A DNA stretch of 64,000 bases from Actinomadura craniellae (GTDB lineage: Bacteria; Actinomycetota; Actinomycetes; Streptosporangiales; Streptosporangiaceae): NCBI RefSeq assembly GCF_003289645.1, contig NZ_QLYX01000003.1:372001-436000 (forward strand), in the 5' to 3' direction. The notes below the pieces were generated by a model, which saw nothing but the letters and a program-made list of their open reading frames with translations, had not been told where the DNA came from and did no database searches. Position numbers and translations under genes: made by a program. This document shows, one piece after another, positions 8,257-15,800 of this stretch (positions are counted from its first letter, which is position 1; every line of letters starts with the position of its first letter).

Positions 8257-8814
8257 GTGCCCGCCCCGCGGCGTCCCGGCGACCCCCGGCGGGGGCTCAC
8301 CGTCACCGGCGTGCTGCTGCTGGCGGTGGGGCTGGCCGGGCTGGGCCGGGCGCTGGGCGGCTGGGGCCGGGACCGGGCAGCCGCCCCGCTGCTCACCGAC
8401 GAGATGCGCCGGTTCGCCGCCGAACACGCCTGGTTCTGGCCGCTGGTCGCCACGCTGGTCGCCGCGGTCGCGCTCACCGGGCTGCGCTGGCTGATCCTCC
8501 AGGGCGACGCCGACCGGCCGGCCCGCCTCACGCTCCCCCTGCCGGACGAGGGCGGCGCCACCCGGGTTCTCACCCGGGCCGCGGCCACCGCGCTGGAGTC
8601 CGACGTCGCGGCGCTGCCGGGCGTGCGGTGGGCCCGGGTCCGGGTCCGGGGCGACCCGGACCGCCCCCGGCTGCTGATCTCCGTCGGCTATGCCGACCGC
8701 GCCGACCTCGCGGAGCTGCGCCGGCACATCGAGCGGGAGGCGCTGCCGCGGCTGCGCACCGCGCTGGAACCGGCGGTGCCGCCCGCCACCGTCCGGGTGC
8801 ACTTCGTCGACTGA
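8257..8814 (+). CDS. AmaP-like alkaline-shock membrane anchor protein
   Basis: A 185-residue protein with two membrane helices (about residues 12-30 and 56-75) and a cytoplasmic C-terminal domain, the layout of AmaP, which tethers Asp23 to the membrane. The tail pattern LPGVRWARVRVRGDPDRPRL and the ending TVRVHFVD agree with AmaP-type proteins in actinomycetes. GTG 8257 starts 2 nt after the DUF6286 gene. It is the last gene of the operon; a strong bidirectional hairpin follows at 8818-8850. Confidence 0.7.
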   Translation: MPAPRRPGDPRRGLTVTGVLLLAVGLAGLGRALGGWGRDRAAAPLLTDEMRRFAAEHAWFWPLVATLVAAVALTGLRWLILQGDADRPARLTLPLPDEGGATRVLTRAAATALESDVAALPGVRWARVRVRGDPDRPRLLISVGYADRADLAELRRHIEREALPRLRTALEPAVPPATVRVHFVD

Positions 8815-8817
8815 CGC

Positions 8818-8850
8818 GGACCCGGTGGCGGGGCGACCGCCACCGGGTCC
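8818..8850. terminator. Bidirectional hairpin terminator between Asp23 operon and glyA
   Basis: Two perfect 14-bp arms, GGACCCGGTGGCGG and its complement, surround a 5-nt loop. The hairpin fills the 43-nt gap between two convergent operons. No T-run follows on either strand, as is common in high-GC actinomycetes. Confidence 0.75.
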
Positions 8851-8857
8851 CAGCGGT

Positions 8858-10114
8858 TCACAGCCCCGGGTAGAGCGGGTGCTTGTCGGCCAGCGCGCGC
8901 ACCCGGGCGGCCAGCGCGGCGCCGTCGTAGGACGGCTGCAACGCCAGCGCGATGATGTCCGCGACCTCGGCGAAGTCGTCGGCCCCGAAGCCCCGGGTGG
9001 CCAGCGCGGGGGTGCCGATCCGCAGCCCGGAGGTCACCATCGGCGGGCGCGGGTCGTTGGGCACCGCGTTCCGGTTGACCGTGATGCCGATCTCGTGCAG
9101 CCGGTCCTCGGCGTCCCGGCCGGTGATCTCGGAGTCGACCAGGTCGACCAGCACCAGGTGGACGTCCGTGCCGCCGGTCAGCACCTTCACCCCGGCCTTG
9201 GCGGAGTCCTCCGCCAGCAGCCGCTCGGCGATCAGCCGGGCACCCTCCAGCGTCCGGACCTGCCGGTCCTTGAACTCCTCGGACGCGGCGACCTTCAGCG
9301 CCACCGCCTTGGCCGCGATCACGTGCTCCAGCGGCCCGCCCTGCATGCCGGGGAAGACCGCCGAGTTGATCTTCTTGGCGTACTCCTCGCGGCACAGGAT
9401 CAGCCCACCGCGCGGACCGCCCAGCGTCTTGTGCGTGGTGGTGGTGACGATGTCGGCGTGCGGCACCGGGGAGGGGTGCAGCCCCGCCGCCACCAGACCG
9501 GCGAAGTGCGCCATGTCGACCATCAGCAGCGCGCCCACCGAGTCGGCGATCTCGCGGAACGCCGCGAAGTCGAGCTGCCGCGGGTAGGCCGACCAGCCCG
9601 CGATGATCATCTTGGGCCGGTGCTCCGCCGCCAGCGCCGCGACCTCGTCCATGTCGACCAGGCCGTCACCGGGACGCACGTGGTACGGCACCACGTTCAG
9701 CGTCTTGCCGGAGTAGTTGAGCCGCATCCCGTGGGTCAGGTGCCCGCCGTGTGCCAGGTCCAGGCCCAGGATCGTGTCGCCGTGCTGGAGCAGCGCGAAG
9801 TAGACCGCCGTGTTGGCCTGCGCCCCCGAGTGCGGCTGGACATTGGCGTGCTCGGCGCCGAACAGCGCCTTGGCCCGCTCGATGGCCAGGCTCTCGGTCA
9901 CGTCGACGTACTCGCAACCGCCGTAGTAGCGCCGGCCGGGGTAACCCTCGGCGTACTTGTTGGTCAGGACCGAGCCCTGCGCCTCCAGCACCGCCACCGG
10001 GGCGAAGTTCTCCGACGCGATCATCTCCAGCGTGGACTGCTGCCGGCGCACCTCGGCGTCGACGGCCGCCGCCACCTCGGGATCGACCGCGGCGAGTGAG
10101 TCGTACAGTGTCAT
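8858..10114 (-). CDS. glyA: Serine hydroxymethyltransferase
   Basis: Interconverts serine plus tetrahydrofolate with glycine plus 5,10-methylene-tetrahydrofolate (PLP enzyme, cytosol). The 418-residue protein has the expected SASENFAP-like start (IASENFAP), the YYGGCEYVD substrate loop and the PLP-lysine motif [13 protein letters not shown] near residue 227. Length is normal. ATG 10114 follows gcvH by 28 nt, so glyA is the third gene of gcvT-gcvH-glyA. The context suggests coupling of glycine cleavage to serine formation. The end is marked by the hairpin at 8818-8850. Confidence 0.97.
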   Translation of the reverse strand: MTLYDSLAAVDPEVAAAVDAEVRRQQSTLEMIASENFAPVAVLEAQGSVLTNKYAEGYPGRRYYGGCEYVDVTESLAIERAKALFGAEHANVQPHSGAQANTAVYFALLQHGDTILGLDLAHGGHLTHGMRLNYSGKTLNVVPYHVRPGDGLVDMDEVAALAAEHRPKMIIAGWSAYPRQLDFAAFREIADSVGALLMVDMAHFAGLVAAGLHPSPVPHADIVTTTTHKTLGGPRGGLILCREEYAKKINSAVFPGMQGGPLEHVIAAKAVALKVAASEEFKDRQVRTLEGARLIAERLLAEDSAKAGVKVLTGGTDVHLVLVDLVDSEITGRDAEDRLHEIGITVNRNAVPNDPRPPMVTSGLRIGTPALATRGFGADDFAEVADIIALALQPSYDGAALAARVRALADKHPLYPGL

Positions 10115-10142
10115 CGCTCGTGCTCCTTCGGGATCGCTCGGT

Positions 10143-10538
10143 TCAGGCCGACTCGTCGGTGAGCCGGGTGTAGGCCTCGGCGTCCAGCAGGTCGCCGGGC
10201 TCTCCCTCGACCCGGACCTTGAAGATCCAGCCCTCGCCGTACGGGTCGTCGTTGATCACCTTGGGCTGCTCGATCGCGGCGGGGTTGATCGCGGTGATCT
10301 CACCGCTCACCGGCGAGAACAGGTCGCTGACCGACTTGGTCGACTCGATCTCGCCACAGGGCTCGCCCGCCTCGACCCGCTCGCCCTCGCCCTTGTTCAA
10401 CTCCAGGTAGACGATCTCACCCAGGGCGTCCGCGGCATGCGCCGTGATGCCCACGGTGACGACGTCTCCGGCCCCGTCCGCCAGGCCCGCCACCCACTCG
10501 TGCTCTTCGCTGTACTGAAGCTGCTCGGGAACGCTCAC
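10143..10538 (-). CDS. gcvH: Glycine cleavage system H protein
   Basis: Lipoyl carrier of the glycine cleavage complex, shuttling the aminomethyl group between P, T and L proteins. The 131-residue protein has EHEWV near the start and the lipoyl lysine K68 in [10 protein letters not shown], plus the C-terminal [12 protein letters not shown] 10538 is used, with AGGAG 7 nt upstream, and it lies 1 nt after the gcvT stop, so translation is probably coupled. Family and role are certain. Confidence 0.97.
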   Translation of the reverse strand: MSVPEQLQYSEEHEWVAGLADGAGDVVTVGITAHAADALGEIVYLELNKGEGERVEAGEPCGEIESTKSVSDLFSPVSGEITAINPAAIEQPKVINDDPYGEGWIFKVRVEGEPGDLLDAEAYTRLTDESA

Positions 10539-10539
10539 G

Positions 10540-11622
10540 TTAACTCCTCTTGTAGAAAGGCAGGGCCACCACGTCGACAGGCTCCTGCCTACCCCGTACG
10601 TCCACGGCCAGTTCGCCGGAGTGCCCGGCGTCCAGGTAGGCCATGGCGATGGGCGTGCCCAGTGTCGGCGACGGCGCGCCGCTCGTCACGGCGCCGCACG
10701 GCGTGCCGTCGGACGTGACCACCGCGTACCCCTGGCGCGGGGCCCGGCGCCCCCGCGCCACCAGCCCCACGAGGGTACGGCCGGGCGGTGTCCGCGACAG
10801 CGCCGTCAACGCCTCCTTGCCCACGAAGTCGCCGGGCTTGCCGAGCTTCACCACCCGGCCCAGACCCGCCTCGTACGGCGTCGTCTCGGTGGTGAGCTCG
10901 TTTCCGTACAGCGGCATGCCCGCCTCCAGCCGGAGCGTGTCGCGCGCCGACAGCCCCGCCGGGGTGACCCCCTCGACCCCGGCCAGCGCCCGCCACAGCG
11001 GTACCGCGTCCCCGGCCGAGACGAACAGCTCGAACCCGTCCTCGCCGGTGTAGCCGGTCCGGGCGAGCAGCGCGTCGGCGCCCGCCACCACACCGTCCAT
11101 GATCGCGTAGTACCGCAGGTCGGCGAGCGGCGCGTCGGTGAACCCCGCCAGGATCTCCTGCGCCCGGGGGCCCTGCAGCGCGATCAGCGCGTACTCGGCG
11201 GACCGGTCGGTGACGACCGTGTCGAACCCGGCGGCGCGGTCGAGCAACTCGGCCAGCACCGTCGCGGCGTTGGCGGCATTGGCGACGACCATGAACGTCT
11301 CATCCGCGAGCCGGTAGACGATCAGGTCGTCGAGCACCCCGCCCGCCGGGTTGCAGATCATCGTGTAACGCGCCCGGCCCACCGCCAGCGCCGAGATCTC
11401 GCCGACCAGGGCATGGTCGAGGGCCGCGCCGGCCTGCGGGCCGGACAGGAAGATCTCGCCCATGTGCGAGAGGTCGAACAGCCCCGCGGAGGTGCGCACC
11501 GCCCGGTGCTCGACGGTCTCCCCGGCGTACCGCAGGGGCATGGCGTAGCCCGCGAAGTCGACGAGGGTGGCGTCGAGCTCGACGTGCACGTCGTGCAGCG
11601 GCGTCTTTTTGGACGCGGACAT
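10540..11622 (-). CDS. gcvT: Glycine cleavage system aminomethyltransferase (T protein)
   Basis: Transfers the methylene group from aminomethyl-lipoyl H protein to tetrahydrofolate, releasing ammonia. The 360-residue protein starts MSASKKTPLHDVHVELDA and has GLFDLSHMGEI, the folate-binding GEDGFELFV region and the C-terminal beta-barrel. ATG 11622 was chosen over a 45-codon upstream extension because GGAG lies about 8 nt before it and family members begin here. gcvP is not in the window, so the decarboxylase subunit must be encoded elsewhere. Three 12-bp repeats lie in the leader (11644-11679). Confidence 0.96.
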   Translation of the reverse strand: MSASKKTPLHDVHVELDATLVDFAGYAMPLRYAGETVEHRAVRTSAGLFDLSHMGEIFLSGPQAGAALDHALVGEISALAVGRARYTMICNPAGGVLDDLIVYRLADETFMVVANAANAATVLAELLDRAAGFDTVVTDRSAEYALIALQGPRAQEILAGFTDAPLADLRYYAIMDGVVAGADALLARTGYTGEDGFELFVSAGDAVPLWRALAGVEGVTPAGLSARDTLRLEAGMPLYGNELTTETTPYEAGLGRVVKLGKPGDFVGKEALTALSRTPPGRTLVGLVARGRRAPRQGYAVVTSDGTPCGAVTSGAPSPTLGTPIAMAYLDAGHSGELAVDVRGRQEPVDVVALPFYKRS

Positions 11623-11643
11623 GGTGCAACTCCTTCTCGCGGG

Positions 11644-11679
11644 CACGTGAGAGCACACGTGACAGCCCATGTGACAGTA
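11644..11679 (-). promoter_or_regulatory. Three tandem 12-bp CACGTG repeats in gcvT leader
   Basis: Read on the minus strand, three units TGTCACATGGGC, TGTCACGTGTGC and TCTCACGTGCCC follow one another with an exact 12-nt period, starting about 20 nt upstream of gcvT. Each contains the palindrome CAYGTG. The position between gcvT and the divergent M50 protease gene suits an operator array or leader element; the binding factor is unknown. I do not see the conserved core of a glycine riboswitch here. Confidence 0.5.
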
Positions 11680-11795
11680 ATCGTCCCACTCATCCGCCCG
11701 GGACCGGTCGCCGACCGGTCGAGCCCGCGGAACCACCGGGCGACAGGCCCGGATCACGTACCCTGGGACGGATTGCCGGAGATCACGGAGGACCG

Positions 11796-13097
11796 ATGGA
11801 ATCGCTGATCGTGCTGGGCGGCGCGCTGCTGTTCTTCCTGCTGCTCCTGGTCTCGATCGGCCTGCACGAGCTGGGGCACTTCTCGTTCGCCAAGCTCTTC
11901 GGCGTGCGCACCACCCAGTTCATGGTGGGGTTCGGCCCGACCATGTGGTCCCGGCACAAGGGCGAGACCGAGTACGGCATCAAGTGGATCCCGCTCGGCG
12001 GCTACATCCGCATGATCGGCATGCTGCCCCCGCAGAAGGGCGACACCCCCGGCCAGGCCCGCACGATGCGGACCGGGCCGTTCCAGGGCCTGATCGACTC
12101 GGCCCGCGGCGCCGCCCTGGAGGAAGTGCGGCCCGGCGACGAGAACCGCGTCTTCTACGCCAAGAAGTGGTGGCAGAAGCTCATCATCATGTTCGCCGGC
12201 CCCGCGATGAACATCCTCCTGGCGATCCTGTTCTTCGGCATCCTGATCATGGGTATCGGCACCAGCCAGCCACAACCCGTGGTCGGCGCGGTCTACCAGT
12301 GCTCCATCCCCGCCGCGGAGGCCGGCCGCGAGTGCCGGCCCGGCGAGCCGCTCACCCCCGCCGCGGCGATGGGCCTGCGGCCCGGCGACCGCTTCATCTC
12401 CTACGACGGGCAGCGGATCGAGTCGTACCCGCAGATGCAGCGGCTGATCCGCGACTCCGCGGGCCGCACGGTCGAGATCGTCGTATCCCGGGACGGGCAG
12501 CAGATCAGGAAGAGCGTCCCGATCACCTCCAACCAGCTGCAGTCACTGGACGACCCCGACAAGATCGAGACGGTCGGTTTCCTCGGCATCGCCTCGATGC
12601 TGGAACGGGAACGGCAGGGCCCCGGGGCCGTCGTCTCGCACATGGGCGACATGACCGTGCACACCGTCACCGCGCTGATCCAGATGCCGCAGAAAATGGT
12701 CGGGGTCTGGGATGCCGCCTTCGGCGGTGAGGAACGCGACCCCGAAGGGCCGATCGGAGTGGTCGGCGCCAGCCGGATCGGCGGCGAGGTCCTGGCCTCC
12801 GAACACCAGGCGCTCGACAAGCTCTCCTGGTTCATCATGCTGCTCGCCGGGGTGAACTTCGCCGTCGGCATGTTCAACCTGGTCCCCCTGCTGCCCCTCG
12901 ACGGCGGGCACATCGCCGGCGCCCTGTGGGAGGCCATCAAGCGCGGCGCGGCCCGCGTCCTGCGCAGACCCGACCCCGGGTACGTGGACGTGGCCAAGGC
13001 GTTGCCGCTCACCTACGTGGTGGCGGTCGTCCTCATGGTGATGGGCGCCCTGCTCATCTACGCCGACCTGGTCAACCCGATCCACTTCCAGGGATAG
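11796..13097 (+). CDS. Site-2 (M50) zinc metalloprotease, RseP/Rip1-like
   Basis: Intramembrane protease of 433 residues that cleaves anti-sigma factors or other membrane substrates in regulated intramembrane proteolysis. The zinc motif HELGH is at residues 24-28 in the first membrane helix. A PDZ domain spans about residues 185-265 (GLRPGDRFISYDGQRI). The second catalytic motif NLVPLLPLDGGH lies near residues 360-372. Further membrane helices are at about 128-150 and 405-425. ATG 11796 has GGAGG 7 nt upstream. It diverges from gcvT. In actinomycetes this gene often sits beside dxr and ispG; those are not adjacent here. Confidence 0.93.
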   Translation: MESLIVLGGALLFFLLLLVSIGLHELGHFSFAKLFGVRTTQFMVGFGPTMWSRHKGETEYGIKWIPLGGYIRMIGMLPPQKGDTPGQARTMRTGPFQGLIDSARGAALEEVRPGDENRVFYAKKWWQKLIIMFAGPAMNILLAILFFGILIMGIGTSQPQPVVGAVYQCSIPAAEAGRECRPGEPLTPAAAMGLRPGDRFISYDGQRIESYPQMQRLIRDSAGRTVEIVVSRDGQQIRKSVPITSNQLQSLDDPDKIETVGFLGIASMLERERQGPGAVVSHMGDMTVHTVTALIQMPQKMVGVWDAAFGGEERDPEGPIGVVGASRIGGEVLASEHQALDKLSWFIMLLAGVNFAVGMFNLVPLLPLDGGHIAGALWEAIKRGAARVLRRPDPGYVDVAKALPLTYVVAVVLMVMGALLIYADLVNPIHFQG

Positions 13098-13391
13098 TGG
13101 GCTGTGTTTGCTTGGCGCTCGTTCCTCGCGCTTGTCCGGTGTTTGCTTGGCTCGCTTCGCTCGCTTGTCGCGGCGCCTTCGGCGCGCCGTCTTCCCTCGT
13201 CGTGGTGAAGATCGCTCGTTCCTCACGATCTTCACCACTCCTCAGTCCAGACGACGCGGGCGCCGCTCCCTGACCGCCTCGCTTCGCATCGGCACCTATC
13301 TCGTCCGGCTGGTTTGCAGTGGGCTCGGTCCGGGCGGGGGAGGGCAGGGGCGCTGGGGGTGCTGGACGGAAGGGCGTAGGGGCGGAGCGGG
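13098..13391. other. Intergenic region with low-complexity repeats and perfect hairpin
   Basis: Gap of 294 nt between two convergent genes. It contains purine/pyrimidine-biased CTCGCTTCGCTCGC-like stretches of a kind repeated elsewhere in the window (37144-37376) and the 13-bp inverted repeat at 13202-13238. I see no convincing gene in it. Confidence 0.6.
13202..13238. terminator. Perfect 13-bp inverted repeat, likely bidirectional terminator
   Basis: Arms GTGGTGAAGATCG (13202-13214) and CGATCTTCACCAC (13226-13238) are perfectly complementary around an 11-nt loop. It lies between the convergent M50 protease and cysteine desulfhydrase genes, where a terminator is expected. Confidence 0.6.
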
Positions 13392-14498
13392 TCAAGGGGT
13401 GTCGGGGATGTTGTTCATGGTGCCGGTGGTGGGGAAGGCGCGGAGGGTTTTCAGGTAGGGGGCGATGTCGATGCCCTGGGTGGTCAGCCAGGTGTTCGAG
13501 CCGTAGGTGTCGGTGTAGCGTTCGCCGCCGTCGCAGATCAGGGTGACGACGCTGCCCCGTTCGCCGCGGGCGAGCATTTCGGCGATCAGTTCCGCGACGC
13601 CCCACATGGCGGTGCCGGTTGAGGCGCCGACGCTGCGGCCGGTGACCTCGGTGGTCCAGCGCATGGCCGCGATGGAGGCACCGTCCGGTACCTGGATCAT
13701 GCGGTCGATCACGGTGGGCAGGAAGGACGGCTCGACCCGCGGGCGGCCGATGCCCTCGATGCGTGAGCCGGGTGCGGTGCGGGTGGGGTCGGCGTCCACC
13801 CAGCCGCCGAAGAAGGCCGAGCCTTCGGGGTCGACCACCGCGACCCGGGTCTGGAAGCGGCGGTAGCGCGCGTACCGGCCGATGGTGGCCGAGGTGCCGC
13901 CGGTGCCCGCGCCGACCACCACCCAGGTCGGTTCGGGGAAGCGTTCCAGCGCCATCTGCTCGAAGATCGACTCGGCGATGTTGTTGTTGCCGCGCCAGTC
14001 GGTGGCGCGCTCGGCGTAGGTGAACTGGTCCATGTAGTGGCCGCCGGTCTCCGCGGCCAGCCGGCGCGACTCGGCGTAGATCTCCGACGGGTTGTCGACC
14101 AGGTGGCAGCGCCCGCCCTGGAACTCGATCAGCGCGATCTTCTCGGGGCTGGTGCCCCGGGGGATCACCGCGACGAACGGCAGCCCGAGCAGCCGGGCGA
14201 AGTACGCCTCGCTGACCGCGGTGGAGCCGCTGGACGCCTCGATGATCGTGGTGCCGGCGCGGATCCAGCCGTTGGCCAGGCTGTACAGGAAGAGCGAGCG
14301 GGCCAGGCGGTGCTTGAGCGAACCGGTCGGGTGCACCGACTCGTCCTTGAGGTACAGGTCGATGCCCCAGCGCTCCGGCAGCGGGAAGACGTGCAGGTGG
14401 GTGTCGGCGCTGCGGTTGGCGTCGGCCTCCACCCGGCGGATCGCTTCGGCGACCCATGCCCGGCACGGCGGGTCGGGGTGGTCGGCGGACCGGCTCAT
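13392..14498 (-). CDS. cds1: PLP-dependent L-cysteine desulfhydrase (Cds1-type)
   Basis: A 368-residue fold-type II PLP enzyme that matches, in my recollection, mycobacterial Cds1 (Rv3684) along its length; Cds1 releases H2S, pyruvate and ammonia from cysteine. PLP lysine is K62 in [11 protein letters not shown], with the substrate loop [15 protein letters not shown] and the phosphate-binding [16 protein letters not shown]. The [16 protein letters not shown] stretch is characteristic of this subgroup rather than of CysK/CysM. I used ATG 14498; a GTG nine bases upstream is an alternative. It diverges from the DUF4239 gene. Roles in H2S production and redox buffering are known for Cds1 and inferred here. 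Confidence 0.85.
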   Translation of the reverse strand: MSRSADHPDPPCRAWVAEAIRRVEADANRSADTHLHVFPLPERWGIDLYLKDESVHPTGSLKHRLARSLFLYSLANGWIRAGTTIIEASSGSTAVSEAYFARLLGLPFVAVIPRGTSPEKIALIEFQGGRCHLVDNPSEIYAESRRLAAETGGHYMDQFTYAERATDWRGNNNIAESIFEQMALERFPEPTWVVVGAGTGGTSATIGRYARYRRFQTRVAVVDPEGSAFFGGWVDADPTRTAPGSRIEGIGRPRVEPSFLPTVIDRMIQVPDGASIAAMRWTTEVTGRSVGASTGTAMWGVAELIAEMLARGERGSVVTLICDGGERYTDTYGSNTWLTTQGIDIAPYLKTLRAFPTTGTMNNIPDTP

Positions 14499-14618
14499 GG
14501 CCTTCACGATATCTCCGCACGTGCCACGGGACGGCGGGGTAAGAGCTGCGCCCGGGGGGTCGGCTGGGGTTCAATGAACGGTAACGCTTCGCAGTGAAAT
14601 GATCACCCCTCGGAGGCG

Positions 14619-15383
14619 ATGTTGACGTTGTCGATCGAACCCGTTCTCGCCGCGCTGGCGGCGGTGGCCCTGGTCGTGGTCGTCGCACTGGTGACGCGGG
14701 GGCGCGGCACCAGCGACGGCGACCCCGACGGGGCCACCGCCGGGCACGCCGGGTCGATGCTCTCCGCGCTGTTCCTGCTCATCTTCGCGATCGCCGTGAT
14801 CATTCCGTGGACCACGGCCGACGAGGCCGAGCGCAACACCGGAGTGGAGTCGCAGGGTCTGGTCGAGGCGTACTGGCGGGCCGAAGGGCTGCCCGAGGCC
14901 GACCGGGCCGCCGTCCGCAACGAGATCAGGGGGTACATCGACTTCGTGGTCCGGGAGGAGTGGCCGCTGATGGGCCGGGGTGAGCTCAGCCCCGAGGGCT
15001 GGCGGCGGCTGGACGCGATCCGCGCCCGGCTGGCCGCGCTCCGGCTGAAGGACGATGACGCCTCGGACGCCCGCGCCGACACCGCGGAGCGGATCCGCGA
15101 GGTCTACGCGGCCCGCCGCCAGCGCGCGTCCGACGCCGCGTCCGGGCTGCCGGCCGGGGTGCTGTTCTTCATGGTCCTGACCGGAGTGATCATGATCGTC
15201 TTCCCCTTCATGGTGGGTGCCCGGCCCCGCGGCATGACCCTGGCCGCCCTGGGCGTGATGGCCGCCCTGCTGGGCGTCGGCATGTACCTGGTCTTCGACA
15301 TCGACCAGGCCTTCTCCGGCGGCCTGGGCGTGGGCCCGGAGGCGTTCACCGACGCCCACCAGGAGATCTCACGAGTCCCCTGA
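14619..15383 (+). CDS. DUF4239 (bestrophin-like) membrane protein
   Basis: A 254-residue membrane protein of the DUF4239 family. Hydrophobic helices lie at about residues 5-24, 47-64, 178-198 and 206-226, with a soluble helical domain of about 110 residues between the second and third (LVEAYWRAEGLPEADR onward). That pairs-of-helices layout is typical. Function is unknown; the bestrophin likeness would suggest an anion channel but is not evidence. ATG 14619 has GGAGG 2-3 nt closer than usual (CGGAGGCG then ATG). Stands alone. Confidence 0.7.
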   Translation: MLTLSIEPVLAALAAVALVVVVALVTRGRGTSDGDPDGATAGHAGSMLSALFLLIFAIAVIIPWTTADEAERNTGVESQGLVEAYWRAEGLPEADRAAVRNEIRGYIDFVVREEWPLMGRGELSPEGWRRLDAIRARLAALRLKDDDASDARADTAERIREVYAARRQRASDAASGLPAGVLFFMVLTGVIMIVFPFMVGARPRGMTLAALGVMAALLGVGMYLVFDIDQAFSGGLGVGPEAFTDAHQEISRVP

Positions 15384-15409
15384 GACTGGTCTCGAAGGGC
15401 CTGGGCGCT

Positions 15410-15495
15410 GGTGGTCCCGGTTCCCTCGCGCAGGACCAGGCGGCCCTGGCGGGGCGCGCCTCGCAGGTGACGTGCCGCCGGGGTCTCCGGTACCG
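15410..15495. repeat. Direct repeat, copy A
   Basis: Begins GGTGGTCCCGGT and shares the block GTGACGTGCCGCCGGGGT with copy B at 15634-15711, with an internal insertion. The same orientation as B. Roughly three quarters of aligned bases agree by eye. Confidence 0.6.
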
Positions 15496-15556
15496 CCCCG
15501 GCTCACCCGCCAACCCGACCAGAAGCCCACCACCTGGCACAAGTGCCTGCACCGAT

Positions 15557-15604
15557 GATCATTGAGGATAGGTGGTGTTCTGGCCCCACCTATCCTCAAC
15601 GATC
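15557..15604. repeat. 48-nt inverted repeat (hairpin) between the two direct repeats
   Basis: Arms 15557-15575 and 15586-15604 are 19 nt each with a single mismatch (GATCATTGAGGATAGGTGG against GATCGTTGAGGATAGGTGG on the complement), loop of 10 nt. No T-run follows, and it is 174 nt past the DUF4239 stop, so a plain terminator is not the only reading; a REP- or MITE-like unit fits better with the flanking direct repeats. Confidence 0.65.
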
Positions 15605-15633
15605 ACTTGAGCAAGGAACCGGAGGCGGGTGTT

Positions 15634-15711
15634 GGTGGTCCCGGTCGGCTCGTGCAGGATCAGGCCGACATGGGCCCTGCGCGTGACGTGCCGCCGGGGT
15701 TGCCGGCACCG
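15634..15711. repeat. Direct repeat, copy B
   Basis: Diverged second copy of 15410-15495 in the same orientation, starting GGTGGTCCCGGTCGGC and ending in the shared GTGACGTGCCGCCGGGGT block followed by TGCCGGCACCG. Confidence 0.6.
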
Positions 15712-15800
15712 GCCGAGACGCAACCCGGGTATCGAAGTCGGGCGGGGGCGGCCGCACCGCCTGGAACCCAACAGTGCGGCGTACGCCGTACGGCCGGTGA

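Larger units (their letters stand above)
15384..15800. other. 417-nt intergenic region with paired direct repeats around a hairpin
   Basis: No gene is supported. It holds two diverged direct repeats (15410-15495 and 15634-15711) and between them a near-perfect 19-bp inverted repeat (15557-15604). Frames across it read through both strands only because of GC bias, and neither has a start with a ribosome site. Confidence 0.6.

Noticed and set aside
11623-11795. Glycine riboswitch upstream of gcvT
   Set aside because: The conserved glycine-aptamer core is not visible and the leader is short; only the three 12-nt repeats are seen.
15557-15604. Insertion-sequence terminal repeats
   Set aside because: The arms are only 10 nt apart and no transposase frame is present, so it is a hairpin and not the two ends of an IS.
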